DNA from: Gnetum montanum
Lineage: Eukaryota > Streptophyta > Gnetopsida > Gnetales > Gnetaceae
Direction: 5' to 3'
Length of the DNA: 64,000 nt
Assembly (NCBI GenBank): GCA_015680685.1
Contig: MNCI01022307.1
Coordinates: 159,090 to 223,089, forward strand
Shown here: positions 12,395-23,252 of the stretch, one piece after another
How the letters are laid out: each line of letters begins with the position of its first letter
How positions within the stretch are numbered: the first letter of the stretch is position 1
Program-made: the position numbers and the translations under genes
Notes under the pieces: model-generated
Told to the model about the DNA's origin: nothing
Database searches by the model: none
The model's input: the letters and a program-made list of their open reading frames with translations, nothing else

Positions 12395-13038
12395 TAATTA
12401 ATGCAAGTCTTACTCCAAAACAAAAATTGATGTTGTTGAGTGTGGTTGAAAAATGGTGAACAACCTTTTCTTGGTTATATCTTAAACTCACAGGGATTAA
12501 TCCTAGGATATTCTAGCACCATATCTACACTAACTAAACCATGAAGCCAAAGAGGTAGCCACAGAGGTGATTGAATCCTAAATTAAAGTAGATTGTTAAC
12601 AAGGAAATTGAACAACTCCTCAAGGTAGGGTTCATCTATCCCATTGTCGATAATGAGTTGATTAGTCCACTTGTGATTGTGCCAAAGAAAGGTGACAAGT
12701 GGTAGGTCTGCATCGATTTTCAACTATTCAATATGGCAACATTCAAGGACCATTTTCCATTGCCATTCATTGATTAGGTGTTAGAAACCATATTTAGACA
12801 TTGCTATTATACTTTTTTGGATGATTATAGTGGCTATAACCAAATCCAAATCACACTAGAGGACCAGGCAAAAAAAAAAATTCACAAGTCCTTGGGGGAC
12901 CTTTGCATATTGTAAGATGCCTTTTGGTCTATGAAATGCTCCTGCCACATTTTAATGTCTGGTCTTAAACATCTTTCAGTAGCAAATTGGTAGCAGAGTA
13001 GAAGTCTTTATGGATGAATTCTCTACCTATGGAGCTAC
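12395..13038 (+). pseudogene. Element A, fragment 1: pre-RT linker and reverse transcriptase
   Basis: Plus-strand Athila-like pol running from the linker (MKPKR near 12541) through IEQLLKVGFIYPIVD, MATFKDHFPLPFID and DDYSGYNQIQITLED to VFMDEF near 13003-13020, where the second catalytic Asp of FMDD has become Glu. It is cut at 13038 by element H and resumes at 30277. The 5' part of A must lie beyond F and G, left of the window. Stops and a poly-A frameshift near 12870 show long decay. Confidence 0.8.
13034..13038 (+). repeat. Target-site duplication of H, left copy
   Basis: gctac before the H LTR; the partner actac is at 30272-30276 (4 of 5 bases). The RT reading of A resumes directly after the right copy, with one base apparently missing. 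Confidence 0.65.
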
Positions 13039-13074
13039 TGAAACACCACCAAATTTGGACTATGACATCCTGAT

Positions 13075-13800
13075 TGCAAATTTTTCTAAGTGCTGAGATT
13101 ACGCTCTTCCCCAAATGGGAGTGTAGTCAACCTCTAATGGAGAGCATAGTCAACACATGAGACAATTTTTTGTTGAAAATTTTTCAAAGTGCTAAGACTA
13201 CACTCTCTACCAAAAGAAAGCATAGTCAGCCTCTAGTGGTGAGTGTACTTAGCATGAAGGCCAATTTTTTGCAAATTTTTTCTAAGTGTTGATGCTATGC
13301 TCAACCCCAATTGAGAGCATAGTTAGCCTCTAGTAGAGAGCGTAGTTAGCATGAATGCCAATTTTTTGCAAATTTTTTCCAAGTCTTGACATTATGCTCA
13401 ACCCTAGTTGAGAGCATAGTTAGCCTCTCTTAAATAGCGTAGTCAGCATGAAGGCCATTTTTTTGCAGTTTTGGCTAAGTGTTGAGACTACACTCAACCC
13501 TAGATCGAAGCATAATCAGCCTTCAATGGGGAGCATAGTCAACATGAAGGCCAAGCTTTTATAATTTTTTCTAAGTGCTAAGACTATGCTTGACCCTAGT
13601 AGGGAGCATAGTCAACCTCCAATGGAGAGCGTAGGTACGACATGGCCATTTTTTACATCTTTTTTCTCTAAGTGTTGGGACTACACTTTCCACTACCTCA
13701 AAACATAGTTAGCTTCTAGTGGAAAGCATAGTCAACATCAAGGCCCAATTTTTGTAGAATTTTTTAAAGTGTGGGGCTATGCTCTCCCCCATTCTAGAGT
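13075..13800 (+). repeat. About 100-bp tandem units in the H LTR, each with an inverted repeat
   Basis: Eight degenerate units whose starts (ctaagtg-ttgagactac type) lie near 13081, 13177, 13266, 13371, 13470, 13565, 13660 and 13758. Each unit has actacgctc followed 10-16 bases later by gagcgtagt, then ggagagcatagtcagc. The same array is at 28390-29130 in the 3' LTR. Position upstream of the TATA box suggests a U3 enhancer-like array. Confidence 0.75.
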
Positions 13801-14210
13801 GTACTCAAGCGTAGTTTGCAACAACAACCTCCATAACATGACAACACTACTTAGCTTAGCTTCAACTCACCTTCAGCAAGCATAATTAGAAAAATGCTTC
13901 TTTTTTGTATCCCCTTTTTGGGCCCAAAGTTGTAATTATGCTTGACCCCACGCAAGAGCATGGAGAGCATAGTCCCAAAGCCTAGTCTCCAAGTTTCATT
14001 TTTAGGTACCTTGTGGTCTTCTTAGCATACACATGTGGTTCGCAAGGTAGTCATAGTCTTGTAGTCTTGCAAAGTATAGCAGAGCACAGCAAAGCACATT
14101 ACCACTAGCCTAGTCGAGAGCATAGTTGGATGAGAGTGTAGTCCTAACCATCCCCTCTACCATTTGGTAACCATCCCGCATCTCCTGCTAACCCTAACCC
14201 TATAAATACC

Positions 14211-14218
14211 CATGCCCT
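14211..14218 (+). promoter_or_regulatory. TATA box of the H 5' LTR
   Basis: tataaata in the context ctaaccctataaatacc; the same context is at 29494-29501 in the 3' LTR. Confidence 0.65.
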
Positions 14219-14530
14219 CAACAGTTTCAGGGTTCACAAAATTTTAGAGTTGGCAAATTGGAAAATCTAAGGAATGCTTAGGAGAGAACCAAAGGCATAT
14301 TGGTGAGGTTGCATATCACCATAGACCACTGTAGTCCACCAAAACATTGCAACCAATAGTACACTGTGACGGCCAACTTGGCAGACGCAGAAACCTCGGT
14401 GGAGTACCAGTCTTCACAGCTAAACACCCCTAAGACTATGACTACATTGCCCACTATGCATGTTGCACACCATGTACCTTCTAACCCCTTTCAATGTTAA
14501 CTATGCTCAACCCCATTTAGGGGTGGTGTT

Positions 14531-14535
<5 letters not shown>

Positions 14536-14568
<33 letters not shown>
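14536..14568 (+). repeat. CT microsatellite, H 5' LTR
   Basis: 33 bases of (CT)n. The allelic array in the 3' LTR (29845-29911) is 67 bases, so it has changed length since insertion. Confidence 0.95.
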
Positions 14569-14575
<7 letters not shown>

Positions 14576-14649
14576 TCGCACTTTACTTGCACTTTTTATT
14601 GTTTTATCACATAATTGTGCCTAAAACTACACTCAAGTGCTAGTCTACA

Positions 14650-16120
14650 ACTTGAAGCTAGAAGCAACCTTGGACCAGCTAATGTAGATCAAACAAGACC
14701 ACCTAGAGCCTATGTAAAATTTCATCCAACAATAGAGTGCCGTGTTAAATGAAATATGAGAGCTCATAGTTGAGGCACATTTGTTAGTTATTTTCAAGGG
14801 TGTGATTAATGATTTCATAAATTCTAAGTTGTACTACTTAGGCCCACAATCCTTAAGCCAAGCCTTTGCCCAAACCAAGAGCATAGAGGATGTGGTGAAA
14901 GCCAATAAGAACCTAGCCTAAATGGCCTACAAGAACCAGCACATGAGGAGAGACAAGGATAAGGGAAAGAAAATTGTAATAGTGGCAATGGTAGCTAAAG
15001 AGGCCAAGGCAACCAACTAGGGGTCAATCTCTAGGCCACCCAAAGCCCCAGGTAACAACAAAGATGCCAACCCTGGCACCAAGGCAGCCAACTTCCCTAC
15101 ATCTACAATGGCCACAGCTTAAGTTCGTTAACAACCTAACTTTAAGCACAAGGATTGCTCCAAGTACATCTCATTACCACTGAAACCCTTAGAATTGCTA
15201 GAACAACTATTAAAAGTTGGGCATATCTAATATAAGAAAATGTTTGAGGATGCCTATAAAAGGCATGATAGATATTATGAGTTGCTCAGAAACCTTGCTT
15301 TGGTGGCACCAAATGAGCCCCCAATCCCAAAAAATTTCAGGCTAGACTAGCTTTTCCATTACCACTAGTTGTCCAATCATAGCACAAACTTTTTCCTAGC
15401 CCTACAAGATCATCTACAAAAGATGATCGATAGAGGCAAGATGGTCCTCAATGCTACAAATCTAGTCATGGCACAAAACCAATCAATGAGGGTGTACAAT
15501 GATCCTGTAAATATGGATGATGTTGGCTACATCATAAATGCTATCAACGTTGATGATAGTCTGGAATTAGTGCAGCTACCATTTGTGGTCTAGGTTCCCT
15601 TTGGTAGTGTAAGGGTCTCCTTGACCCCCATAGGTTTGAGGCCCCCTTTCATTGTCAAAGTACCACCTCAAGCACCCACAACATCCTTTATGGTTAAGGC
15701 CCCACATCATGTCACAACAACAAAAATTCCTCCACCCTTCATTGTCAATGTACCACAATGTGCTAACCCTTCACCTATCCAAATCCTAGTAGTAGCCAAT
15801 GCATTGGTTCCTTTCTTTCCAACGGACAACCTTGCTAGCAACACTAGTAGGTCCTTGAGGTGGTAGCATAGGAGACCCAATGAGTGTCTCATAGATAGAA
15901 TGATTAGGTAATGTCAAGACTAAAGAGTGCTTGGTCCATTAAAGCCAGTCCCTACATAGACCAAGCCCATAAAGCCCAAGTTACCTCCATGAGAAATTAG
16001 TCTCTTAGGATACATGGAGGAAGTCAAAGCCAACAAAAACATGGCCAATGACCATGACTTTGTGGATGTATTAGCCCAAGTCAAGCAAGTCCTCAAGAAA
16101 AAAATACAACACTAAGCTTG
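14650..16120 (+). pseudogene. gag: gag region of H (5' end lost)
   Basis: Follows the 5' LTR without leader or primer site. Recognisable pieces include a Lys-rich segment near 14940-15010, the open stretch 15369-15593 (MSNHSTNFFLALQDHLQKM) and a Pro/Val/Thr-rich stretch 15621-15866 with repeated PFIVKVP and PFIVNVP motifs. Assigned as gag by position before protease and by composition; no zinc knuckle is clear. Frame is the same as the downstream protease. Confidence 0.6.
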
Positions 16121-16973
16121 TATGGACCTAATCATAACCTCCTTTGCCCATCCCAAAGCACTAGTGTTGATGTTGACCTCCATTCATGTTATGAAGGACA
16201 TCTTTGTAGATGAGAACTCCATCCATGTAGTGATATTGGCCCCTGATCCTTAGGAATTGAGTCCCACTTCCTTAGCATTTTGTGATGAGGTAATTAAGGT
16301 CAATCCTGAGAAGGGTTATGTCATAATGGCTCCAATGTTTATTACCATATGCATCAAGCAATGCAAGATTTTGAAGGTGCACGTCGACGACGGAGCTGCA
16401 AAAAATGTAATACCATACATTGTAGTTGACAACCTAGGCCTCACAGACTAGGTTAAGCCAACGAAAACCATGTGTCTAAAATCCTTCAATGGGTCATGTG
16501 CTGTTGTCAGGGGAATGGTCACCATAGCTTTTGTAGCAGGGGAGTATTTCCCCACCATTGTCAAATTTATCATCATAGAGGAGATGCTTGGCTTTAACCT
16601 AATATTGGGTTGGCCTTGGCTAGCCTAGTTATAGGTTGTCTCCTCTCTAATTCATCAAGAGATCCACCTTCCATACAAAAGTGGTGAAGTTATCATCCAT
16701 GGTGATAACACCACTCCTTTGGCCATTAACAACATAGATATGGAGTAAGGGTTGAAGGTTGAATTCCTTGATGATGCACCTATGGTAGATAATGAAACAC
16801 ATGAGGCTGATGCACCCAAAGAAGTAGTGGAATCCAACAACCTTCCATAGGATGCACTTTCGGTAGAGTTGCCCTTTAATGTAGTGAGGGTCAAGGAGAA
16901 TACTGAATAGTGCAATCCATGCCCTACATGTCCCCTAATCCAAATTGGGTTAGGAAGCAACTATGCAATTAAG
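16121..16973 (+). pseudogene. Aspartic protease of H
   Basis: Contains CKILKVHVDDGAAKNVIPY at 16350-16420: the DDGA takes the place of the Asp-x-Gly active site used by Tat elements, and IIEEMLGFNLILGWPWLA (near 16575-16625) is the typical second half. Open frame 16257-16451 is in the same phase as the RT. The last codon before a good splice donor (aag|gtatcc) ends at 16973. Confidence 0.75.
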
Positions 16974-17264
16974 GTATCCCCTTAGTCCAAAACATGCTAG
17001 GTGCCTACCCACTATTCATTTCTGTGTGCCCTATACCCTACTATCTACTTCTATTGCATTTGTGTTGCATTAGGTTAGCATGATAGCATGTTATTTTCAT
17101 TTAGCTTAATTGCTTAGATTACATATTTATTTGCTTGGTTCTCACATTCATCCACTTTTTTTATGCATTTTCTTGTTAGTTTACACTTCTATAGGTATTG
17201 CTTTAAAAACATCAAAAGACATAAAAACCATATAAGCCAAAATTACAAAAAGAGAGATAGCAAT

Positions 17265-17600
17265 ACCCAGTTTGCTATGGCCTTAAACTAGTAACCCAAT
17301 GACCTGAAATGGCCCAAATTAGCTCTTAATTCCATCATCAGTAGCCCAGAATGATGCCAAACTATCATCGTGATCTAGAATGACCTTAAAATATCACCTT
17401 CAATCCCCTCGCAGTGGCCCAGAATGGCCTTAAACTACCACCTTAGCCTACTATGGCCTTAAATTGGCAGTGCATGACCCAAAATGGTCAAAAAATAACA
17501 TTGGTCCTCCTACTATGGCCCTAAATTGGCATGGGGCTTGTCAAGGCTTCAAACTAACAACAGATTTCCCATGGTTCACAATGGCCTAGATTCGCATACT
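17265..17600 (+). repeat. Degenerate tandem repeats in the H intron
   Basis: Irregular units of about 30-50 bp around ctatggccttaaact-gg and cccagaatggcc. They resemble the units at 26800-27190 after integrase. No coding or regulatory function can be assigned. Confidence 0.6.
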
Positions 17601-17771
17601 TGTAGCAAATGTAGTAAAATCATCATAGAGGGATAAAAGGTTACATATTACACATAGCAAATAATCATCCAACAAATGTAATATGGATAACAATACATAC
17701 CATGAATAGCATCACATGACAAAAACGTAGCAAAAAAAAAAGGGCCCAATGGGAGGTACATCTGTTCATGC

Positions 17772-20700
17772 TCAACCAATGGTGCTAGGTGGGGTTGGAG
17801 GTTCTGCTTCCTCCACAGGGTCATTGGGGCCTACAACATCGCTTGGTACCTACCACAACCATAGAAAATATGAACGATTAGTAGGTAAGTATGCACTATA
17901 TGAGCTAACTTAAAACATGAAAAGGATAAAAACAAACTAACCTAAGAGGGCTCCACATCAGTGAGTTCTAGAGGTAACTTTCTAAGACCAACCTCCAAGA
18001 AATGAAGGACCTTGACTTCAAAAAGTTGTGTCTAATCCTCTTAGCCAAAGTCAATACCTACAAGGGTCTTTCCTTTATCCATAGTGGTCCATGCAGGTGG
18101 CTCCATAGAAAATGTAGCAAAATAGGCCTCTTCGGAGGGGGTGATGATCTATCTCATAGGAGAGTCACTCACGACCATAATTTGTGCAAACAAGTCATAT
18201 GCTTGCTTCCTACTGATCACCTTAAGAAACATCTCAAGGCTATGATGTTTAGTAGACTCTTCCTTGTACCATTGTAGGTACGCATCATGCTCTTGCTTGT
18301 ACTAATGCTTGTGATTCTTCTGCATCTGTCCCCATCAATAAACCTTGGTGCTATAATTCTTCCAATCCTGATTCTTCTAGGTAAGCAAATCCATCTGGAG
18401 CTACTGCTCTATCATCTCCCACGTGGCCTCATTCTTACCTTTGAGAGATTTCCAATATCTAGCATACTTGATCTTAGAGGTACGTTAGGTGCTTTCTCCT
18501 TGCGATCTAGTTGTTATTAAGTTGTATTTGGATTGAAAATCCTTGATCTTCTCATCCTAGCTAGTCATCCTTTCTTGTAGTTTGTGCACACATTTTCATA
18601 GGTGCTCATTTGAGTGCTTGTAGACCCACAACACCTTTGCATAGGAAAGTGCACACTTATGCAATGTCTCATACATGTGATGAGGTACTTGATTGACTTC
18701 GGGAGGAAGGTTGGATAGGGCATCTACCTTGGCCATCTTTCTTGTGTTCCACTGTAGCTTGGGACCTATAGGCATGTGACAACTGAACAATCTTAGCTAA
18801 AAACTAAGCATTTAAGTAGTAAGAAAGATAGAATAAAATGAAAACATTGCACACATATTGAGCTCAAGGTTCACTTGTTGTAAGTGGTCCATGATATCCT
18901 CAACGGCGCCTTCCATGAAGGTGAATTTATCTAGCATATCTACCCATGTCTCCATGTAGTAGGTAGATGTGGGATCACTGGCAAGAAGATCTGATGTTGT
19001 AATACAATGCTACAATTAGTATATGGCTTAGCCGCTAAAGATACTAGAGTAAACAAGGGAAGATAGATGGCAATACAAGTAGATTACCTAACAAGCCCTC
19101 AGGCGTGAGTGTAGGGGGCTCACTTAGTTGTGTACCATCAAAAAAAGTGTCAAAATCAATCCCATTGAGGTGGAGCAACCCCTCTTTCTCCAACTCTTTG
19201 AGGGCCTCTACCACCTCGTAAAGCTCAACTCCACAAGCTACATCCTCCTCAGCCTGAGAAGGCACTTCCTCCACTGCCGCTTCAACTGCTACTCTTGTAG
19301 CCCTCTCTTCCCTTTCTGCAATTAACATATGCACACGTATAGTACATCATTATGCATAGCATGTCATTAGATAATTAATAGTATGGCATAATAGGAAAAC
19401 ATAAAAAAAATAATATATACATGAATGTAATTAAGGCATCTAATAAGCTACACATACTAACCTGCAACATCTACCTACAAGCTTTCTAGCTTGATGCGGA
19501 TCTTTTTGTTGCTTGGCTTCTTGATCTCAGGGGTAGCTTCCTCTTGAGGACACGACCTCTTGATCTTGGCCTTAGATGACCCCACTATCTTTACTATGTA
19601 GCAACCTATCTTGCTTACATCCTTAGTGCCAACTAGATGACCGTTGCCTATACTATTGCATGAATAATGCAAGTGCCCCACGAGACCCTTAGTCGTTACT
19701 AACAACGACTCATTGATCCCATTTGGGGGATTGTGCATGAATGTGGTCAAAAATATATGCTTGATCCATGGCCTAGATAGTTACTCACGATCCTACACAA
19801 CCCATCACCCATCATCTTGCACAACCAAATGCTTCGCGAACCTTCATAGGTATCCTACGAAGAATGCCAAATGGATGTGGGACCTCACCTGGAGGTTGAA
19901 TTGAAGCCTAGAAATCTCTATGCACAGGTTAGTGGTTATGTATGTGGCCCAATTGAACCTTGTGCCCTCTAGCAGCACCTCCTTCATCACCTATGCCTAC
20001 TTCACCCTTAGGAAAGAAACTTTGGAAAGGCATGAGCACAAAATAAAGGGTAGAGATCCTGCACCTTAGGCACTAACACACCTTTGATTGGTATGCCTTT
20101 ATGAGATCAAGTGGCCCCCAACCAGTCCTTGATCTCCCCTTTATGGTCCTCCTCCCTATTGGCCTTATCAACAATCATCGAGCCATTAGCAAGGATGCCA
20201 AAGGCCTCATTGAGGTCCAGTGCTAACATCATGTTGTGTGCACAAGTGACAACTTGCCTAGTGTCACTACTGAAGGAGTCAATGATGATGAGCATTTTAG
20301 CCACCAGGATACTCAGGCTAAGGGCCATGAATAGGTCCATTAACCTACCATGCATAAGTCAAACCATTAGTGCATCTGGAGCTTTATGGCACAACCAATG
20401 TTGCACACCCTCTACATTGCCATATTTCATGATGAGGGTGGCCTCTGTACGACCTGTGGTGATCATCCTCATCTCAGTTGAGACAATCGACATTGCAACA
20501 CAAAGCAAAACAACATTAGCATCATGCAAATGAGGAAAAATGAAAGACATACAAAAGCAACCATATGAGCCAAAACATATATATGTACATGGTCTAAACG
20601 AGGTGTGAGATGCGAGTGGTGTTGCAAGTACCTCCTTGGTGTTAATCTCACCAATAGCCCACTTCTCATCCAACTAGCCATGGATCCTGCATCACTCATA

Positions 20701-21418
20701 TGCCTTTAGGTATCAAGAGGTGTAGGTCTCTAGATTCTAATCCACCTACTTAATCACAACTACTTGAATGTTCATGCCCAATGAGAATACCTCCAAGATA
20801 GTGCAAGTTAAGGATAGATCATCCACTTCATCATGTAGGCCCTCCTCATCAACTCTAAACCTAGCATTAACCATGAGCCATTAGCAATCTAACATGAGCA
20901 AGTAGCAAAAAATACTATGAGAACCATGAAAGCACCTATCCTCTGGTAGAATAGATAGTTTGAGGTGTCTAAAATAAGGTATGCACCCACTACATAATAA
21001 AAACGGTATTGCTTTTGTTATAACAAGTAAATCCCATCATGCACCATACCCTGGATAACTACCAAGTGCTCCTAGGACCTCTACCTAAACCTCCTACCCC
21101 ATCAACGTTTATAATAAGCTCATCTAAGAGAAACTTCAGGATGCTCCGATTAGCCTTGGGTAACAACGTCTTAGTGGTGGCACTAGTAGCCTCCACCACC
21201 AAGTATGACCACATAAACATACTAAACTACTGTAATAGGTATTCCAGGAACTCTTGAGCTCTTGGTGAGAACCACATTACCTGATGATCCAATCAAATAT
21301 CTAGTACAAGTGCGTTAGAAATAAGTTCGCTCATGCAACACAGGATGCCCACAAGCTCAACCACTGTTAGAATGGGCTTCAGCAACACCTTGCAATTAAT
21401 AAGCAATAGGCAAAGCAT
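17772..21418 (-). pseudogene. Antisense seven-exon gene inside the H intron
   Basis: Exons, minus strand: 21418 or 21388-21063, 20860-20632, 20472-19462, 19315-19088, 18990-18855, 18782-17942 and 17849-17772, ending at TGA 17774-17772. The six introns (202, 159, 146, 97, 72 and 92 bases) all begin GT and end AG, and every junction keeps one reading frame (for example TG|G, G|AA, G|AT, AT|T). The predicted protein is about 950 residues: a hydrophobic start (MLCLLLINCK), a RAQEFLEYLLQ segment faintly like an FCP1/NIF phosphatase, a middle part with MDLFMALSLSIL and NWATYITTNL, an acidic Glu/Ala-rich exon (AEREERATRVAVEAAVEEV) and a Lys/Tyr/Gln-rich end with a Pro-rich tail. I do not recognise the family. 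More than ten stops, mostly TAG or TGA, and one frameshift near 20020 disable it. Confidence 0.75.
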
Positions 21419-22660
21419 TAGTATACATGCATAGAGGGAAAATGTTGATATACACATTAAAATTATTAACATGAATTAGTAGAAATGCAATTTTGGCAAT
21501 ACACTCTAGGGCCCTACTGGTGTAGGACATCGCTTAACTTGTTTGATGTGCCTAACACTCACTAGGATATAGCACATTTTAATAGGCTTAGCACTACATT
21601 TTGCAAGTTTAGCATTGTGCATAGTTAACAAAATTTTGAAAAAAAATTTACTAACTCTAGACTGCCTTAGTGGAGAGCATAGTCCAAGAACTATAAATTT
21701 TTTTTCTAATTTTAGACTACCTTAGCATAGTCTTAAAAACTACAAAATTTGGCTAACCTTGGACTACACATTTTTCCAAGCACTTTCCCTACAACTACGC
21801 TCTCAACACATGGAGAGTGTAGTCTTGTGACCATGGATAATGTAGTCTCCCCATGACATCATGCCCAACAACCCACTTTGCCCCACTACTGCAGTAGGCC
21901 ATGCCTTCGTCATCGCCCCTAAAAAATAGGAAAAATGTTTTTCTTGGCCATCACTAAAACCTTAGCTTAGATCACAACCATACCATGCAAACTGTAGTGG
22001 CAACCATAGTCCCTACGGCCATGCTACGGTGTGCAGTGGATGAAGCCCTAAGCATTTTCCAAAAAAAAAAAGAGAACGTAGTAAAACCTCACCTTGCAAC
22101 ACTTGCCCTTGCATCCTTGTCACTACCGCATTGCATAGAGGCCTAAATCCTAGTCCCCTATGCATCCTAAGCCCCAGCTCACACATGTGCCTTAGCCCAT
22201 GCCCAGCCCTAAACCCCCAAACACCTTAGACCCCTTGTAGCCCTGAGAGGCACAAAAAAAATAATGTGCCATGGCAATTGTAACCCCTCATAACCACGCT
22301 ACACCATGTAGTGACAGCCATGGCCCTTTCTAGGCTATGTCATAGGGTGTGACCCATAGGCCTCCAAACCCTGTAGACCCTCCATGGCCCAAAAAATTCA
22401 TAGCTTTTCCTTGTCCACGAGAATCACGACATGTATCTAAAATCCCATGTCCCACAAAACCCTCTTCCTCATGGCTATAAATCTTTCTTGCCACTACACC
22501 CTTCCTACTGCCCAACCACACTACATTGTGCACAGCCATAATGGCCACCGTCATAGTAGGGTGCCACCACACATCACACAAGACTATGTTCCCAAACACA
22601 AAACCCTCCCAAAATTGCAAAAACAAATAGAAATAAGCAAAAAGGAGGAGAGTGTAGCTG
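21419..22660 (-). other. Region upstream of the antisense gene (no clear coding)
   Basis: Contains scattered gagagcatagtc and ctacgctctc words like those of the H LTR array on both strands, and short A runs. It would be 5' leader or first intron of the antisense gene if transcription starts further right. No splice acceptor here links convincingly to the candidate first exon at 22743-22667. Confidence 0.4.
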
Positions 22661-22666
22661 GTGTAC

Positions 22667-22743
22667 CTGGCTAACACCGATAGCCTCCTTTCCTCCATGC
22701 ACACTTGCAACAAGCGTCTCAGTGTCCTCTCTCCCTTAGCCAC
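22667..22743 (-). other. Candidate first coding exon of the antisense gene
   Basis: ATG at 22743 opens MAKGERTLRRLLQVCMEERR and is followed by a fair donor, gccag|gtacac, at 22666. Its phase (two bases left over) does not fit an exon starting at 21388, so either another exon intervenes or this is not part of the gene. Confidence 0.25.
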
Positions 22744-22897
22744 ATTCGATAGCCCTAGATGAAGGCGTTCACTTTAGCATGTCATCTTCCCCCAACTACG
22801 CTCTCCATTGGTAGCATTGCAAAAAGTAACATTAAGACTACGCTTTAAACGTCATGGTGAAATGACAAAAATGACAAGTTACCATGGTAAAACCATG

Positions 22898-22906
22898 CCT
22901 ATATAC
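22898..22906 (-). promoter_or_regulatory. Possible TATA box for the antisense gene
   Basis: GTATATAGG on the minus strand, 155 bases upstream of the ATG at 22743. The plus-strand reading (cctatatac) is also TATA-like, so orientation is uncertain. Confidence 0.25.
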
Positions 22907-23252
22907 CCTCCCAAGGCCATTTAATAACCCACCAACTCAAGACTACACTTGTCACCAAATGCCTAGTGGAGAGTATAGTTGGATAAGAGCATAGTTAGTC
23001 ATACTTAGTCTAAAATCATGATTTTTTGCTACCCTACAATTGCAGAAGTCCATTCCACTCCCAAACATGACTAGCCCTCCCTAGAATGGCATGATTAATG
23101 GATCCACAGACTACCAAGGCCTAAAACTAGCACAAACATGTTTACCTCCTATAGCAACTTGTATGCATACTTAGGTAGATTTCATTGGATTAATTTTTCT
23201 TATTCATGCATATTAACTTTGCTAAAATAGATGCCACTGGACATTTTTCTAG

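Larger units (their letters stand above)
13039..14649 (+). repeat. 5' LTR of H
   Basis: 1611 bp, begins TGAAACACCACC. It is colinear with the 3' LTR up to ...gtctaca but lacks about 286 bp relative to it, either an internal loss just before the end or a truncation of the end. TATA box tataaata at 14211-14218. Contains the hairpin array 13075-13800 and a CT microsatellite. Confidence 0.8.
16974..23252 (+). other. Presumptive intron between protease and RT of H
   Basis: Starts GTATCC after aag (16973) and ends at acatttttctag (23252). Both sides are phase 0 and belong to the same frame, so removal joins YAIK to FILQEDDMATHEQ. Ogre-type elements are known to have a spliced intron between protease and RT; this supports the call. 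The donor and acceptor are inferred from sequence alone. The sequence inside is non-coding on the plus strand, with stops throughout, but holds an antisense spliced gene at 17772-21418, degenerate repeats at 17265-17600 and LTR-like text at 21560-23050. The 6.3-kb length is far more than linker needs. Confidence 0.6.

Noticed and set aside
13075-13800. CRISPR-like or satellite array
   Set aside because: The regularly spaced repeats are LTR sub-repeats present in both LTRs of H in a eukaryotic context; there are no unique spacers.
16655-16960. Antisense 101-codon frame opposite the H protease
   Set aside because: Shadow of the protease reading frame; codon pattern follows the plus strand.
21063-21388. 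Firm assignment of exon 1 of the antisense gene as an FCP1/NIF phosphatase
   Set aside because: Only a loose resemblance around RAQEFLEYLLQ; the catalytic DxDxT motif is not visible, so I left the function open.
22330-22743. 137-codon minus-strand frame as an independent gene
   Set aside because: Only its first 77 bases look exon-like; the rest has no conserved pattern and lies where an intron would be.
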